From an uncultured Tessaracoccus sp. (GTDB taxonomy: Bacteria > Actinomycetota > Actinomycetes > Propionibacteriales > Propionibacteriaceae): 29,407 bases of DNA. Shown one piece after another: positions 1-7,235 of the stretch. The stretch is taken from contig NZ_CAMYFI010000030.1 in assembly GCF_947255005.1 (NCBI RefSeq), positions 1-29,407 of the forward strand, given 5' to 3'. A program made the position numbers and the translations under genes. Each line of letters opens with the position of its first letter. Position 1 is the stretch's first letter. Below the pieces are notes generated by a model, which searched no databases, was not told where the DNA came from, and saw only the letters and a list, made by a program, of their open reading frames with translations.

Positions 1-450
1 CCGAGGTGGCCGGCGCCGGTGTTGGTGGGTTGGGATCCGAGTTTGTCGGTGTTTGAGGGCTCGCCGCCGCCGGTGGTGTTTGCGTCGTTGTTTGATGGGC
101 GTTTGCCTGATGTTGATCCCGCGGAGGTTGGGGGGTTCGCGCATATTGTGGATGAGTGGTCGACGGATTTCTCGAGGGTGAAGATCTATCGGGAGCAGCA
201 GGATCGTGGGGCTAGCTACGATCTCCAGGTCCAGGTGAATAGCGTCGGGATGTACGGCGGGTTTTTGTCCACGACGCAAGATATCGAACAGGTGGGTTTT
301 GCAACCTGCAGCAAAGTTCCGTATCCCATGTGTGTGGCGGTGGCTGATGATGGTGTGATCACGCTGGGGTATGTCGGTGATCCGCCGCTGGGGTTGGATG
401 CGATGGTGGCGGAGTTGGGTAAGTTGGTGGAGTTTTATGCGAACGACTGA
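1..450 (+). CDS. Unrecognised protein, 5' end outside the window
   Basis: The reading frame is open from the first base of the window and stops at 450, so at least 149 residues of a longer protein are seen; the first in-window start would be GTG at 19. The visible part has no membrane segment. It contains a Pro-rich stretch (EGSPPPVV), two cysteines in FATCSKVPYPMCVA that could form a disulfide, and a C-terminal stretch that looks like a short helix. Codon choice is odd: third positions are dominated by G and T (gtg ttg gtg ggt, ttt gat ggg), whereas the genes from 517 onward strongly prefer C or G. That may mean recent acquisition or another gene family. I do not recognise the family and assign no function. 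Confidence 0.6.
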   Translation, partial: PRWPAPVLVGWDPSLSVFEGSPPPVVFASLFDGRLPDVDPAEVGGFAHIVDEWSTDFSRVKIYREQQDRGASYDLQVQVNSVGMYGGFLSTTQDIEQVGFATCSKVPYPMCVAVADDGVITLGYVGDPPLGLDAMVAELGKLVEFYAND

Positions 451-516
451 TGCGCCACTGATACGGGCATCAACGAAGGCGCTCGCCGCAGTGCCCGCGG
501 GGCCAGGCTTCCACGC

Positions 517-867
517 ATGATCGTGGGAATCGGAACCGACCTAGTCGCCGTCGAACGCTTCGAGGCTGCCCTCACCCGGAACCCTGGGCTGGCCGCGAGG
601 CTGCTCACGCCCGACGAGCAGGAGCTCTCGATGGAGTCGCGCGCGGCTCGTTTTGCCGCCAAGGAGGCTCTCGCCAAAGCGCTCGGCGCGCCTGGCGGAT
701 TGCGCTGGTTGGACTGCGAAGTGATCCGCGACGAGCACCGTCGCCCCTCGTTTCGGTGCACGGGAACCGTCGCGCAACGCCTTGACGAGCTTGGTGTGCA
801 GCAGGTGCATCTGTCCTTGTCACACGACGGTGGGTTCGCCACGGCGATGGTGGTGTGCGAGCGGTGA
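517..867 (+). CDS. acpS: Holo-[acyl-carrier-protein] synthase
   Basis: This 116-residue protein matches the AcpS family, which transfers 4'-phosphopantetheine from CoA to a serine of acyl carrier protein in the cytoplasm. The N-terminus reads MIVGIGTDLVAVERF with the Mg-binding Asp8. The second signature FAAKEALAKALG carries the metal-binding Glu50. The C-terminal strand HLSLSHDGGFATAMVV is also typical, and the length is normal for bacterial AcpS. ATG at 517 is chosen because the family motif starts at its first residue. The stop TGA (865-867) overlaps ATG at 867 of the next gene, so translation of the two is probably coupled. AcpS beside an NAD(P)HX repair enzyme is a common actinobacterial arrangement (family knowledge). 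Confidence 0.93.
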   Translation: MIVGIGTDLVAVERFEAALTRNPGLAARLLTPDEQELSMESRAARFAAKEALAKALGAPGGLRWLDCEVIRDEHRRPSFRCTGTVAQRLDELGVQQVHLSLSHDGGFATAMVVCER

Positions 868-1661
868 TGGCGGCTGCGAGCGCTGACCTCAACGTGGTGC
901 GCCCCGACGACATCGCCCGCTGGTGGCCGGTGCCGGGCCGGGCGTCACACAAGTACACCCGAGGTGTCGTGGCCCTCGACACCGGCTCGACGAGGTACCC
1001 CGGCGCCGCGCTGCTCGGCATCGCCGGGGCGCTGTATGCCGGCGCGGGCATGGTGCGGTACGTGGGGCCTGCCAGCCCGCAGCTCGTGCTCGGGCGGTTT
1101 CCCAGCGTCGTGCTGGAGCCCGGGCGCGTGCAGGCGACGGTGGTGGGTTCTGGCTGGGGTGAGCCCGACGCCGCCCGCCTCGCGCGATTCGCTGAGCCGG
1201 GCACCGCCGTCGTGGCCGACGCTGAGGCGCTGCGCTGCCTGCCTGACACGGGACTGGGGGAGTGGCTGCTCACTCCGCATGCGGGGGAGTTGGCCGAGTT
1301 GTTGGGTGTGGCAAGGGAGGACGTTGAGCGGGAGCCCGTCGAGTCCGCGCGCGAGGCGGCGCGGCGCACCGGAGCAACGGTGCTGCTAAAGGGCGGCGAG
1401 CAGTACGTCGCAGAACCGTCGGGCCGGGTGAGCGTAGCTTGCCCAGGGCCGGGCTGGACCGCGACGGCGGGTGCGGGCGACGTGCTCGCGGGCATCTGCG
1501 GCGCGCTCCTGGCGGCCGGGCTGGAGCCGTGGCGCGCCGGCGTGATGGGTGCGAGCATCCAGGCACTCACCGCGGCGCAACACCCCGGGCCCTATCCGCC
1601 CAATCACCTGGCAACCCTGCTGCCCACCACCATCGCGCGCCTTGTGCAGCCCCGCGCCTGA
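867..1661 (+). CDS. nnrD: ADP-dependent NAD(P)HX dehydratase (stand-alone)
   Basis: The protein is a ribokinase-like NAD(P)HX dehydratase, which restores damaged hydrated NADH/NADPH at the expense of ADP. Motifs, in the 264-residue version: HKYTRGVVALDTGSTRYPGA at 28-47 (nucleotide/substrate region), TPHAGELAELLG at 136-147, TVLLKGGEQYV at 171-181, and GAGDVLAG at 202-209 with the conserved Asp205. The N-terminal epimerase domain (NnrE/YjeF_N) present in many bifunctional homologs is absent, so this is the dehydratase alone. ATG at 867 overlaps the acpS stop (TGATG). An in-frame GTG at 855 is possible but lies inside acpS. The next gene is convergent, after 247 bp of repeats. Confidence 0.88.
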   Translation: MAAASADLNVVRPDDIARWWPVPGRASHKYTRGVVALDTGSTRYPGAALLGIAGALYAGAGMVRYVGPASPQLVLGRFPSVVLEPGRVQATVVGSGWGEPDAARLARFAEPGTAVVADAEALRCLPDTGLGEWLLTPHAGELAELLGVAREDVEREPVESAREAARRTGATVLLKGGEQYVAEPSGRVSVACPGPGWTATAGAGDVLAGICGALLAAGLEPWRAGVMGASIQALTAAQHPGPYPPNHLATLLPTTIARLVQPRA

Positions 1662-1908
1662 GCGGCTGGGGCCGCCGCCGGTCGAGTAGTGCCGCTCCCG
1701 GTGGTCGAGTCCTGCTTCTTCCGGTGGTCGAGTACCGGGCGTAGCCCGCGTATCGAGACCCGGTGAGGTGGCCGGGTTTCGACTCGCCTCCCTTCGGTCG
1801 GCGGCTCAACCGTCTGGCTAAGGCAGCCGGCGGCTCCACTGTCTGGTCAAGGCGTCGGCGGTTCAGCCACCGGGCTGAGGCAGCCGGCTGCCCGACCACC
1901 CGCGTCAC
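1662..1908. repeat. Repeat-filled gap between convergent genes
   Basis: No gene is supported here. From about 1679 to 1770 there are three partial copies of the motif (CG)GTGGTCGAGT (about 1679, 1699 and 1722). The last continues as TAC-CGGGCGTAGCCCGCG-TATCGAGACCC, a short hairpin of the dispersed GTCGAGTA/TATCGAGAC family seen again near 16.7 and 19.0 kb. From about 1799 to 1884 there are three degenerate tandem units of 28-29 bp, each starting CGGCGG(C/T)TC and ending near (A)AGGC. Lying between two convergent stop codons, the hairpins could act as a bidirectional terminator, but there is no clear T tract. Confidence 0.6.
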
Positions 1909-2280
1909 TCAGCGGTGGGCGATGACTTCGATCTCGATGTTCGCGCCTTTGGGGAGCGCGGCCACCGCGACGGCGGAGCGCGCCGGGTAAGGCTGCGCGA
2001 AGCGCGAGCCGTAGACTTCATTGGCTGCCGCAAAGTCGCTCATGTCGGTGAGGAACACCGTTACCTTCACCACGTTCGCCATGGTGAGCCCGGCCGATTC
2101 GAGAATGGCCTCAACGTTGTCGAGACACTGGGTGGCCTGTGCCGCGATGTCGCCCTCCACCAGCTCCCCCGCCGGGGTGAGCGGGATCTGGCCGGATGCG
2201 TAGACGAAGTCGCCCACGCGCACTGCCTGCGAGTACGGGCCGATCGCGGCGGGAGCATGGTTGGTGCTGAGTGCTTCCAT
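1909..2280 (-). CDS. ridA: RidA family reactive enamine/imine deaminase
   Basis: This 123-residue cytoplasmic protein belongs to the YjgF/YER057c/UK114 (RidA) family, which hydrolyses reactive 2-aminoacrylate-type enamines/imines released by PLP enzymes. Diagnostic segments are GPYSQAV near residue 14, FVYASGQIPL, and the C-terminal RSAVAVAALPKGANIEIEV with the conserved Arg that binds the substrate carboxylate. The start is ATG with its first base at 2280, preceded by GAAAGGAC as ribosome binding site. A longer frame to 2322 would run into the upstream gene, whose stop is at 2291, so it is rejected. The 10-bp spacing to the DyP gene suggests an operon. Confidence 0.93.
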   Translation of the reverse strand: MEALSTNHAPAAIGPYSQAVRVGDFVYASGQIPLTPAGELVEGDIAAQATQCLDNVEAILESAGLTMANVVKVTVFLTDMSDFAAANEVYGSRFAQPYPARSAVAVAALPKGANIEIEVIAHR

Positions 2281-2290
2281 GGTTGTCCTT

Positions 2291-3466
2291 TCAGTCGAGG
2301 ATGGATTGCGCGAGGTAACCACCCTCGCGCATGCCGGGTGGAATCACGAACACCGCCGACCCCACCGTCGTCGTCCACTCATTCAGCGCGTCGGCATCGT
2401 CGAGCACGCGCTGAATCGGAATAAATTGCTTCGCAATGTTCGCCTGAAACGCGTTAAAAATGAGCCCGGTTCCGGTGTGATCGGAGTAATTGAGCCCCCG
2501 ACGGTGCATGCTGCGACCATTGTTCTGGCTGGGGTGGGCTAGCTTGGCGTGGGCGTTCTCGGCAATCGCCAGGCCACCGTCCTCGGGGCGCCGCGCCATA
2601 AAATCCATGGGCGTGAACTCCGTGCCGCCCGACAGCGGAGCTCCCGTCGTGAGATCCCTTCCGATGGTCTGCTCCATCTGGTTGCGGGTGAGTTTGTCCC
2701 ACTCGGGCAGGTCCATCTCGATCCGTCGCACGACGAGCTGTGTGCCGCCGGCGAGCCATCCCTCGTCGGACCACAGCGTGCCGTCGGCTAGCGCACCGGT
2801 GGCATTGGCGGTGCCGTCGACCTGGCCGAACAGGTTGCGCCCGGTGACGGGCTCCCCGTCGGGCCCGGTGGCTCGCCATGAACCCTGCTGCGCCCACCGC
2901 ACGCTCGCCCATGGCTCGGCGTCGTGAGTGAGCCGTCGCTTCGCGTAGGCGACGGAGGTGAAATCATCGGCGCTGATCCACAGCAGCAGGTCGCCGCCGC
3001 AGTAGGCGTCGTCGAGCTTGTCATGGCGCATCGGGGGGATTTCCTGGAACCCTGCCGGCAACTTGTCGTGCAACCCGTCGAGCGTGAACACCTTGGGCCC
3101 AAACCCGACGAGCACGCTCAGCGACACACGTTGGGCTGCCATGTCGGGCAGGGTGTCACCCGCGAGCGGAACCCCCCGCATGAGCGCAGAAATATCCGTC
3201 GACCACACGCGCATCATGCGCCCGAGCGCGGCCTTGTCGACGTCGGCTTTGAGGTTGAAGGCGATGAGTTCCGCCGAAGCAGGAACCGGCGTGACGATGC
3301 CAGCTTGGTGCTCTGAGAACGGCGAATAAGTTTGCCCGGCGATAGCAGTTGCGTCACTGCTTCGTGGCGGCGTGTCGCCGGCAAAGTGCATCGATGCAGC
3401 CAATCCAAGACCAGCGACGGCACCCGCGCCAGCCCCCAGCATTCCCCGTCGTGACACTCCAGACAT
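2291..3466 (-). CDS. Tat-exported DyP-type (EfeB-like) heme peroxidase
   Basis: This is a 391-residue dye-decolorizing peroxidase with a twin-arginine signal: SRRGMLG followed by an Ala/Gly-rich hydrophobic stretch (roughly residues 5-28). It should act outside the membrane with heme. The family hallmark GxxDG appears as GQVDG at 214-218, the likely proximal heme histidine is in NAHAKLAHP (about His306), and the distal Arg lies in SMHRRGLNYSD (about 322-323). Relatives include EfeB/deferrochelatase, but no efeU or efeO lies nearby, so an iron-uptake role is not supported by context. ATG at 3466 has AGGG eight bases upstream. GTG at 3472 is too close to that site. The gene is divergent from the copper-chaperone gene and shares its promoter palindrome. 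Confidence 0.9.
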   Translation of the reverse strand: MSGVSRRGMLGAGAGAVAGLGLAASMHFAGDTPPRSSDATAIAGQTYSPFSEHQAGIVTPVPASAELIAFNLKADVDKAALGRMMRVWSTDISALMRGVPLAGDTLPDMAAQRVSLSVLVGFGPKVFTLDGLHDKLPAGFQEIPPMRHDKLDDAYCGGDLLLWISADDFTSVAYAKRRLTHDAEPWASVRWAQQGSWRATGPDGEPVTGRNLFGQVDGTANATGALADGTLWSDEGWLAGGTQLVVRRIEMDLPEWDKLTRNQMEQTIGRDLTTGAPLSGGTEFTPMDFMARRPEDGGLAIAENAHAKLAHPSQNNGRSMHRRGLNYSDHTGTGLIFNAFQANIAKQFIPIQRVLDDADALNEWTTTVGSAVFVIPPGMREGGYLAQSILD

Positions 3467-3482
3467 GGGCACAACCCTACTC

Positions 3483-3502
3483 GGCGGGTTAAGCTACCCG
3501 CC
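3483..3502. promoter_or_regulatory. Divergent promoter palindrome (DyP peroxidase / PCuAC)
   Basis: GGCGGGT-TAAGCT-ACCCGCC is a 7-bp perfect inverted repeat around a 6-bp core that ends exactly at the ATG at 3503. The core holds TAAGCT (3490-3495) on the plus strand, a TANNNT -10 hexamer placed for a leaderless transcript. On the minus strand TAGCTT is a -10 match for the peroxidase. Seen: the palindrome and hexamers. Inferred: overlapping divergent promoters and possibly an operator for a shared, perhaps metal-responsive, regulator. Confidence 0.45.
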
Positions 3503-4018
3503 ATGAAGCGCATTGCAACACTCGCGGTGGCCGCCCTCGCACTGGCCGGCTGCTCCCAACAGGCTGAAACCCCCGGTGTGCTGACCGGCGAGGCCTGGAC
3601 AAGAACCACCACGGGAACCGAGGAGCCGGGTATGACGGCGGTCTACGTCAACCTCAGCAACCCCGGTAAGAAACTCGTCAACCTCGTCAGTGCAGACTGT
3701 GGTGACGTCGCCGAGAAGACCGAGCTGCACGAGATGGTTATGAAGGACGGCGAGATGATTATGCGGAAGACGGACAAAGTGCCGGTTCCCGCCGAAGGTC
3801 ATCAGCACCTCGCACCTGGTGGGCCGCACATCATGCTGATGGGCGTCAAGAAGGAACTGCCCGTCGGTGGGGAAGAAGTGCACTGCAAGCTGACCTTCGA
3901 CAACGATCAGACCTCTGAAATCACGGCTCCCATCAAGGAGTTCACCGAGGAGCAGGAGACGTATCACAAGCACGAAGGCATGGATTACGGCGATGGCTCC
4001 CACCACGAGGGAAACTAA
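3503..4018 (+). CDS. PCuAC-type periplasmic copper chaperone lipoprotein
   Basis: A 171-residue lipoprotein: signal peptide with lipobox LAGC (Cys17) followed by a cupredoxin-like PCuAC domain. The copper-binding pattern H-x10-M-x21-H-x-M is exact: His76, Met87, His109 and Met111. PCuAC proteins bind Cu(I) outside the membrane and help load the CuA site of cytochrome c oxidase (family knowledge). The C-terminus (about 155-171) adds a His/Met/acidic tail (HKHEGMDYGDGSHHEG) that may be an extra metal-binding extension. It is divergent from a DyP peroxidase. No Sco protein or oxidase gene is in view. Spacing of TAAGCT to the ATG suggests leaderless translation. Confidence 0.9.
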   Translation: MKRIATLAVAALALAGCSQQAETPGVLTGEAWTRTTTGTEEPGMTAVYVNLSNPGKKLVNLVSADCGDVAEKTELHEMVMKDGEMIMRKTDKVPVPAEGHQHLAPGGPHIMLMGVKKELPVGGEEVHCKLTFDNDQTSEITAPIKEFTEEQETYHKHEGMDYGDGSHHEGN

Positions 4019-4041
4019 AGAGCCCTCGGTAAGCCGTGAGA

Positions 4042-4122
4042 TGCGCGACTGAGCGCACGCCAGAAGCGATTTTTGGGCCATCCGGGCCGGTTTCGGGCAT
4101 CTAGCGTGCGTTCAGTCGCGCA
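4042..4122. repeat. Long hairpin element 1 (19-bp stem, 43-nt loop)
   Basis: Left arm 4042-4060 and right arm 4104-4122 are inverted repeats matching at 18 of 19 positions, the exception being a G/T wobble. The loop (4061-4103) contains GCGATTTTTGGGC and GGTTTCGGG. The element begins 23 bp after the PCuAC stop and may end its transcript. Its loop core resembles that of the element at 18832-18912. Confidence 0.75.
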
Positions 4123-4214
4123 ACACTGTATATAGGCCCGGCTTCACTAGGTGTTCATCATCCGTTTGCCCATCAGGTAGGGGCTTCGTAACCCACTGGA
4201 GTAGCATCGAAGTC
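4123..4214 (+). promoter_or_regulatory. Upstream region of the mannosyltransferase gene
   Basis: TAGCAT (4202-4207) is a TANNNT -10 hexamer lying seven bases before the GTG start at 4215, so the transcript may be leaderless; there is no Shine-Dalgarno sequence. An AT-rich TATATA at 4129-4134 is a second possible -10. No convincing -35 hexamer is seen. Confidence 0.4.
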
Positions 4215-5354
4215 GTGCGGGTAGCGATTGTCACGGAATCATTCCTGCCTCAGGTGAACGGAGTCACCAACTCCGTCCTGAGGATCCTCGAGCACCTTCG
4301 AGCTGAAGGGCACGAGGCCCTCGTGATCGCCCCTGCCGACGGCAACAAGACGCCCACGGAATCGAACGGCTTCCGCGTGGTGCCCGTGATGAGCGTCGGT
4401 CTTCCCGGATACGAGGTGGTGCGCGTCGTCACGACGACGAAGGCCCACCTGCGGCATACCCTCATGGCGTTCGCGCCTGATGTGGTGCACCTCGCGGCTC
4501 CGTTCATCGTCGGGTACAAAGCCGCGGAAGTCGCAGCCCAGCTCGGCATCCCCATGGTGGGCATCTACCAAACCGAGGTGCCCAGCTACGCCGCCCGTTA
4601 CGGCTTCGCTGCCGTCGAACCGCTGCTGTGGCGCCACGTGCGCCAGATCCACTCCCTTGCGACGCTGAACTTCGCGCCGTCGACGTTCGCCCGCCAGCAA
4701 CTCATCGATCAGGGCATCCCGAGGGTTGGCGTGTGGGGCCGTGGCGTCGACTCCGTCCGCTTCGACCCCGCCAAACGCAGCGACGCCCTGCGCGCGAAGC
4801 TCGCCCCAAACGGCGAGAAGCTCATCGGCTACATGGGTCGACTTGCGAGCGAGAAGCGTGTTGAAGATCTTGCAGTGCTCCGCGACATCCCCAACACGCG
4901 CCTCGTCATCATCGGCGACGGCCCCAGCCGCGCCGCGCTCGAGCAGCAACTCCCTGGCGCCGCATTCCTCGGTCAACTCACCGGCGATGATCTGCCCGCC
5001 GCCATGGCCTCGCTCGACCTCTTCGTCCACACCGGCGAGCTGGAGACGTTCTGCCAGGCGATTCAGGAAGCGAAGGCCTCCGGCCTACCGGTGATCGCGC
5101 CCCGTCGTGGCGGGCCGATCGACCTGGTCAATCACTCGCGCACCGGCTGGCTCTACACCCCCGGTAACCTGCAGGCGATGCGGGGCTACGTCGTTGACCT
5201 TATCGGCGACGACGCCAAGCGCGCCGCGTTCGCCTCTGCCGCCCGTGAGTCGACGCTGAGCCGAACTTGGCGGAACGTGTGCGGCGAGCTCGTGGGGCAC
5301 TATGAGAAGGTCATCGGCATGACGGTGCGCGGCGGCAAATTGCTCGCGAGCTGA
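4215..5354 (+). CDS. GT4 glycosyltransferase, MgtA/PimB-like alpha-mannosyltransferase
   Basis: The 379-residue protein has the two-Rossmann GT-B fold of family GT4. The N-terminal domain begins MRVAIVTESFLPQVNGVTNSV, the acceptor-side glycine-rich loop typical of GDP-mannose-dependent enzymes such as actinobacterial MgtA (Rv0557-like). In the C-terminal domain, YMGRLASEKRVEDL (206-219) and VIIGDGP (231-237) line the nucleotide-sugar site. The E-x7-E retaining motif is Glu277...Glu285 within ELETFCQAIQEAKASG. A role in mannosylated glycolipid or lipomannan-type envelope synthesis is a family inference. The start is GTG at 4215, preceded by a -10-like TAGCAT rather than a ribosome binding site. 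It has no close operon partner. Confidence 0.85.
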   Translation: MRVAIVTESFLPQVNGVTNSVLRILEHLRAEGHEALVIAPADGNKTPTESNGFRVVPVMSVGLPGYEVVRVVTTTKAHLRHTLMAFAPDVVHLAAPFIVGYKAAEVAAQLGIPMVGIYQTEVPSYAARYGFAAVEPLLWRHVRQIHSLATLNFAPSTFARQQLIDQGIPRVGVWGRGVDSVRFDPAKRSDALRAKLAPNGEKLIGYMGRLASEKRVEDLAVLRDIPNTRLVIIGDGPSRAALEQQLPGAAFLGQLTGDDLPAAMASLDLFVHTGELETFCQAIQEAKASGLPVIAPRRGGPIDLVNHSRTGWLYTPGNLQAMRGYVVDLIGDDAKRAAFASAARESTLSRTWRNVCGELVGHYEKVIGMTVRGGKLLAS

Positions 5355-5441
5355 CGGCGGCGATTGGTGGGCACGGGCGAAAGCGCCTAAGCTGATTTGG
5401 CTCACGTATTCGTGGCTTTTCCTTCTACCGATAGGTTGCCC

Positions 5442-7178
5442 ATGGCCCGCGGTCCCAAATCCCATCACGCAGACGGCACACCCAAGAAGCGGTGGACCGC
5501 CGAGCAGCGCGCTGCCCGCGGACGTGCGCCGCGCCGTCGAGGCGGGAGGCGCGACGAGGAGCTCCCTCCGCGCAACCGCGCCGAGCGTCGCGCCCAACAG
5601 TTCGCTGATCAGGGTGGCCGCTCGTCGGATAGCCGTGCCGCCAGTCAGCAGCAACCGAAACAGCGCCCGGGCAAACCGAAGCAGCGCTGGGAGAAGTCGA
5701 CGCAGCGCCCCGAGCACCCGGCCAAGCGCGGTGGCACCAAGGGCAACGCCAAGAACAAGCACAACGCCAAGCCATGGGACAAGCCCAAGAAGCAGTGGGA
5801 TAAACCCAAGCAGCGCTGGGACGAGCCCCGTCGTGACCCAGCACGCCGGGAGCCAGACCAGATGGCCTGGGAGGCCAAGACCGTCCAGGCCGAGGTGGGC
5901 GTCGTCAACGGCTTCACCGAGCTGGGCGTGGCCGACGAGATCGTCGGCGTACTCGCGGCCGAGGGCATCACGCAGCCCTTCGCGATCCAGGAAGCCACCA
6001 TCCGCGACGCGCTCGAGGGCCGCGACGTGCTCGGGCGCGCCCGCACCGGCTCCGGCAAGACGCTGGCGTTCGGCCTGCCGCTGCTCACTCGCTTGTCGGC
6101 TACCGGCGGGCGCGGCCCGCACGCGATCATCCTCAGCCCGACGCGCGAACTCGCCCTGCAAATCGCGGACAACCTCGCCCCGCTCGCAGCCTCCGTCGGA
6201 TTGTCGCTCACGCTCGTCGCGGGCGGCATGAGCTACAACCCGCAGATCAAAGCGTTCGCTCGCGGTGTGGACGTCGTCGTCGCGACCCCTGGCCGCCTCA
6301 TCGACCTCATGCAGCAAGGCGCTGCCGACCTCGGCAACGTCGAGGTCACCGTGCTCGACGAGGCTGACCACATGGCCGAAATGGGTTTCACCGACGAGGT
6401 TACGGCCATTCTCGACGCCACCCCCGAACGCGGGCAGCGCCTCCTGTTCTCTGCAACCCTCGACGCCGCGGTGGACCGCATCGTTGAGCGCTACCTCACC
6501 GATCCCATCACGCACGAGGTGGATTCCGGGCAGGTGTCGGTGACGTCGATGACCCACCTCGCGCTGCAGACGAAGCCCCACGACAAACTCGCGGTCACCG
6601 CCGAACTCGCGTCGCGCGACGGTCGCACCGTCGTGTTCGCGCGCACCCAGAAGGGCACCGACCGAATCTCCCGGCAACTGCGCGCCGCCGGCGTGATGGC
6701 GGGTGCGCTGCACGGCGGCCTCACCCAGGGGGCCCGCGCGCGCATCCTCGCCGCGTTCAAATCCGGCGACGTGCCTGTGCTGGTCGCCACCGACGTCGCT
6801 GCCCGGGGGATTCACGTCGACGACGTGAGCCTCGTCGTGCAAATGGATCCGCCCCGCGATGCCAAGGACTATCTGCACCGGGCCGGCCGCACTGCCCGCG
6901 CAGGCACGGCGGGCACCGTCGCCACGGTGGTGCTCCCGCACCAGCGTAAGCTGATGCGCCGCATCTTCGGGCAAGCAGGCGTGGATGCGCGCAACGTGGA
7001 CGCCGCGCCCGGCGACGCTACCGTCGCCGAACTCACCGGCGCCAAGCCTGCGTCGGGGGTCGCCGTCGAGGAATCGACGTTCTTCGACCTCATCAAACCG
7101 AAGCAGCAACCGCGCCGCTCAGGTCCGCGCAAGCCTGGCTTCCACGGGCGGCCCCGCAGACCGAGGGGGCGGCGGTGA
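5442..7178 (+). CDS. DEAD-box RNA helicase with long basic N-terminal extension
   Basis: A 578-residue ATP-dependent RNA helicase. Conserved motifs in order: Q motif PFAIQEATI (179-187), motif I ARTGSGKT (200-207), Ia PTRELALQ (233-240), Ib TPGRLIDL (282-289), II DEAD (306-309), III SAT (337-339), and motif VI HRAGRTARAG near residue 450. Residues 1-145 are low-complexity, rich in Lys, Arg, Gln and Pro, with short repeats of the type KPKQRW(E/D)K, probably a disordered RNA-binding arm. The C-terminus is also Arg-rich (HGRPRRPRGRR). ATG at 5442 with AGG upstream is preferred over TTG at 5397, because TAAGCT at 5388-5393 looks like a -10. Likely roles are ribosome assembly or RNA decay, as in RhlE/CsdA-type helicases (inference). 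Confidence 0.93.
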   Translation: MARGPKSHHADGTPKKRWTAEQRAARGRAPRRRGGRRDEELPPRNRAERRAQQFADQGGRSSDSRAASQQQPKQRPGKPKQRWEKSTQRPEHPAKRGGTKGNAKNKHNAKPWDKPKKQWDKPKQRWDEPRRDPARREPDQMAWEAKTVQAEVGVVNGFTELGVADEIVGVLAAEGITQPFAIQEATIRDALEGRDVLGRARTGSGKTLAFGLPLLTRLSATGGRGPHAIILSPTRELALQIADNLAPLAASVGLSLTLVAGGMSYNPQIKAFARGVDVVVATPGRLIDLMQQGAADLGNVEVTVLDEADHMAEMGFTDEVTAILDATPERGQRLLFSATLDAAVDRIVERYLTDPITHEVDSGQVSVTSMTHLALQTKPHDKLAVTAELASRDGRTVVFARTQKGTDRISRQLRAAGVMAGALHGGLTQGARARILAAFKSGDVPVLVATDVAARGIHVDDVSLVVQMDPPRDAKDYLHRAGRTARAGTAGTVATVVLPHQRKLMRRIFGQAGVDARNVDAAPGDATVAELTGAKPASGVAVEESTFFDLIKPKQQPRRSGPRKPGFHGRPRRPRGRR

Positions 7179-7235
7179 ACCCGCCGGGCATGCAGTTGGG
7201 GCAGGCTCGGTATACGCCTAGGATCGGTAGCTGAC

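Noticed and set aside
2281..2322. Longer start for RidA
   Set aside because: It would overlap the DyP peroxidase stop. The ATG at 2280 has a good ribosome binding site and fits family length.
2291..4018. An EfeUOB iron-uptake operon
   Set aside because: The peroxidase is EfeB-like, but no permease EfeU or EfeO is adjacent; the neighbour is a copper chaperone.
5085..7109. Long minus-strand open frame across the mannosyltransferase and helicase genes
   Set aside because: It runs opposite two genes with complete family motifs. The translation is low-complexity Arg/Ala/Gly/Leu without motifs.
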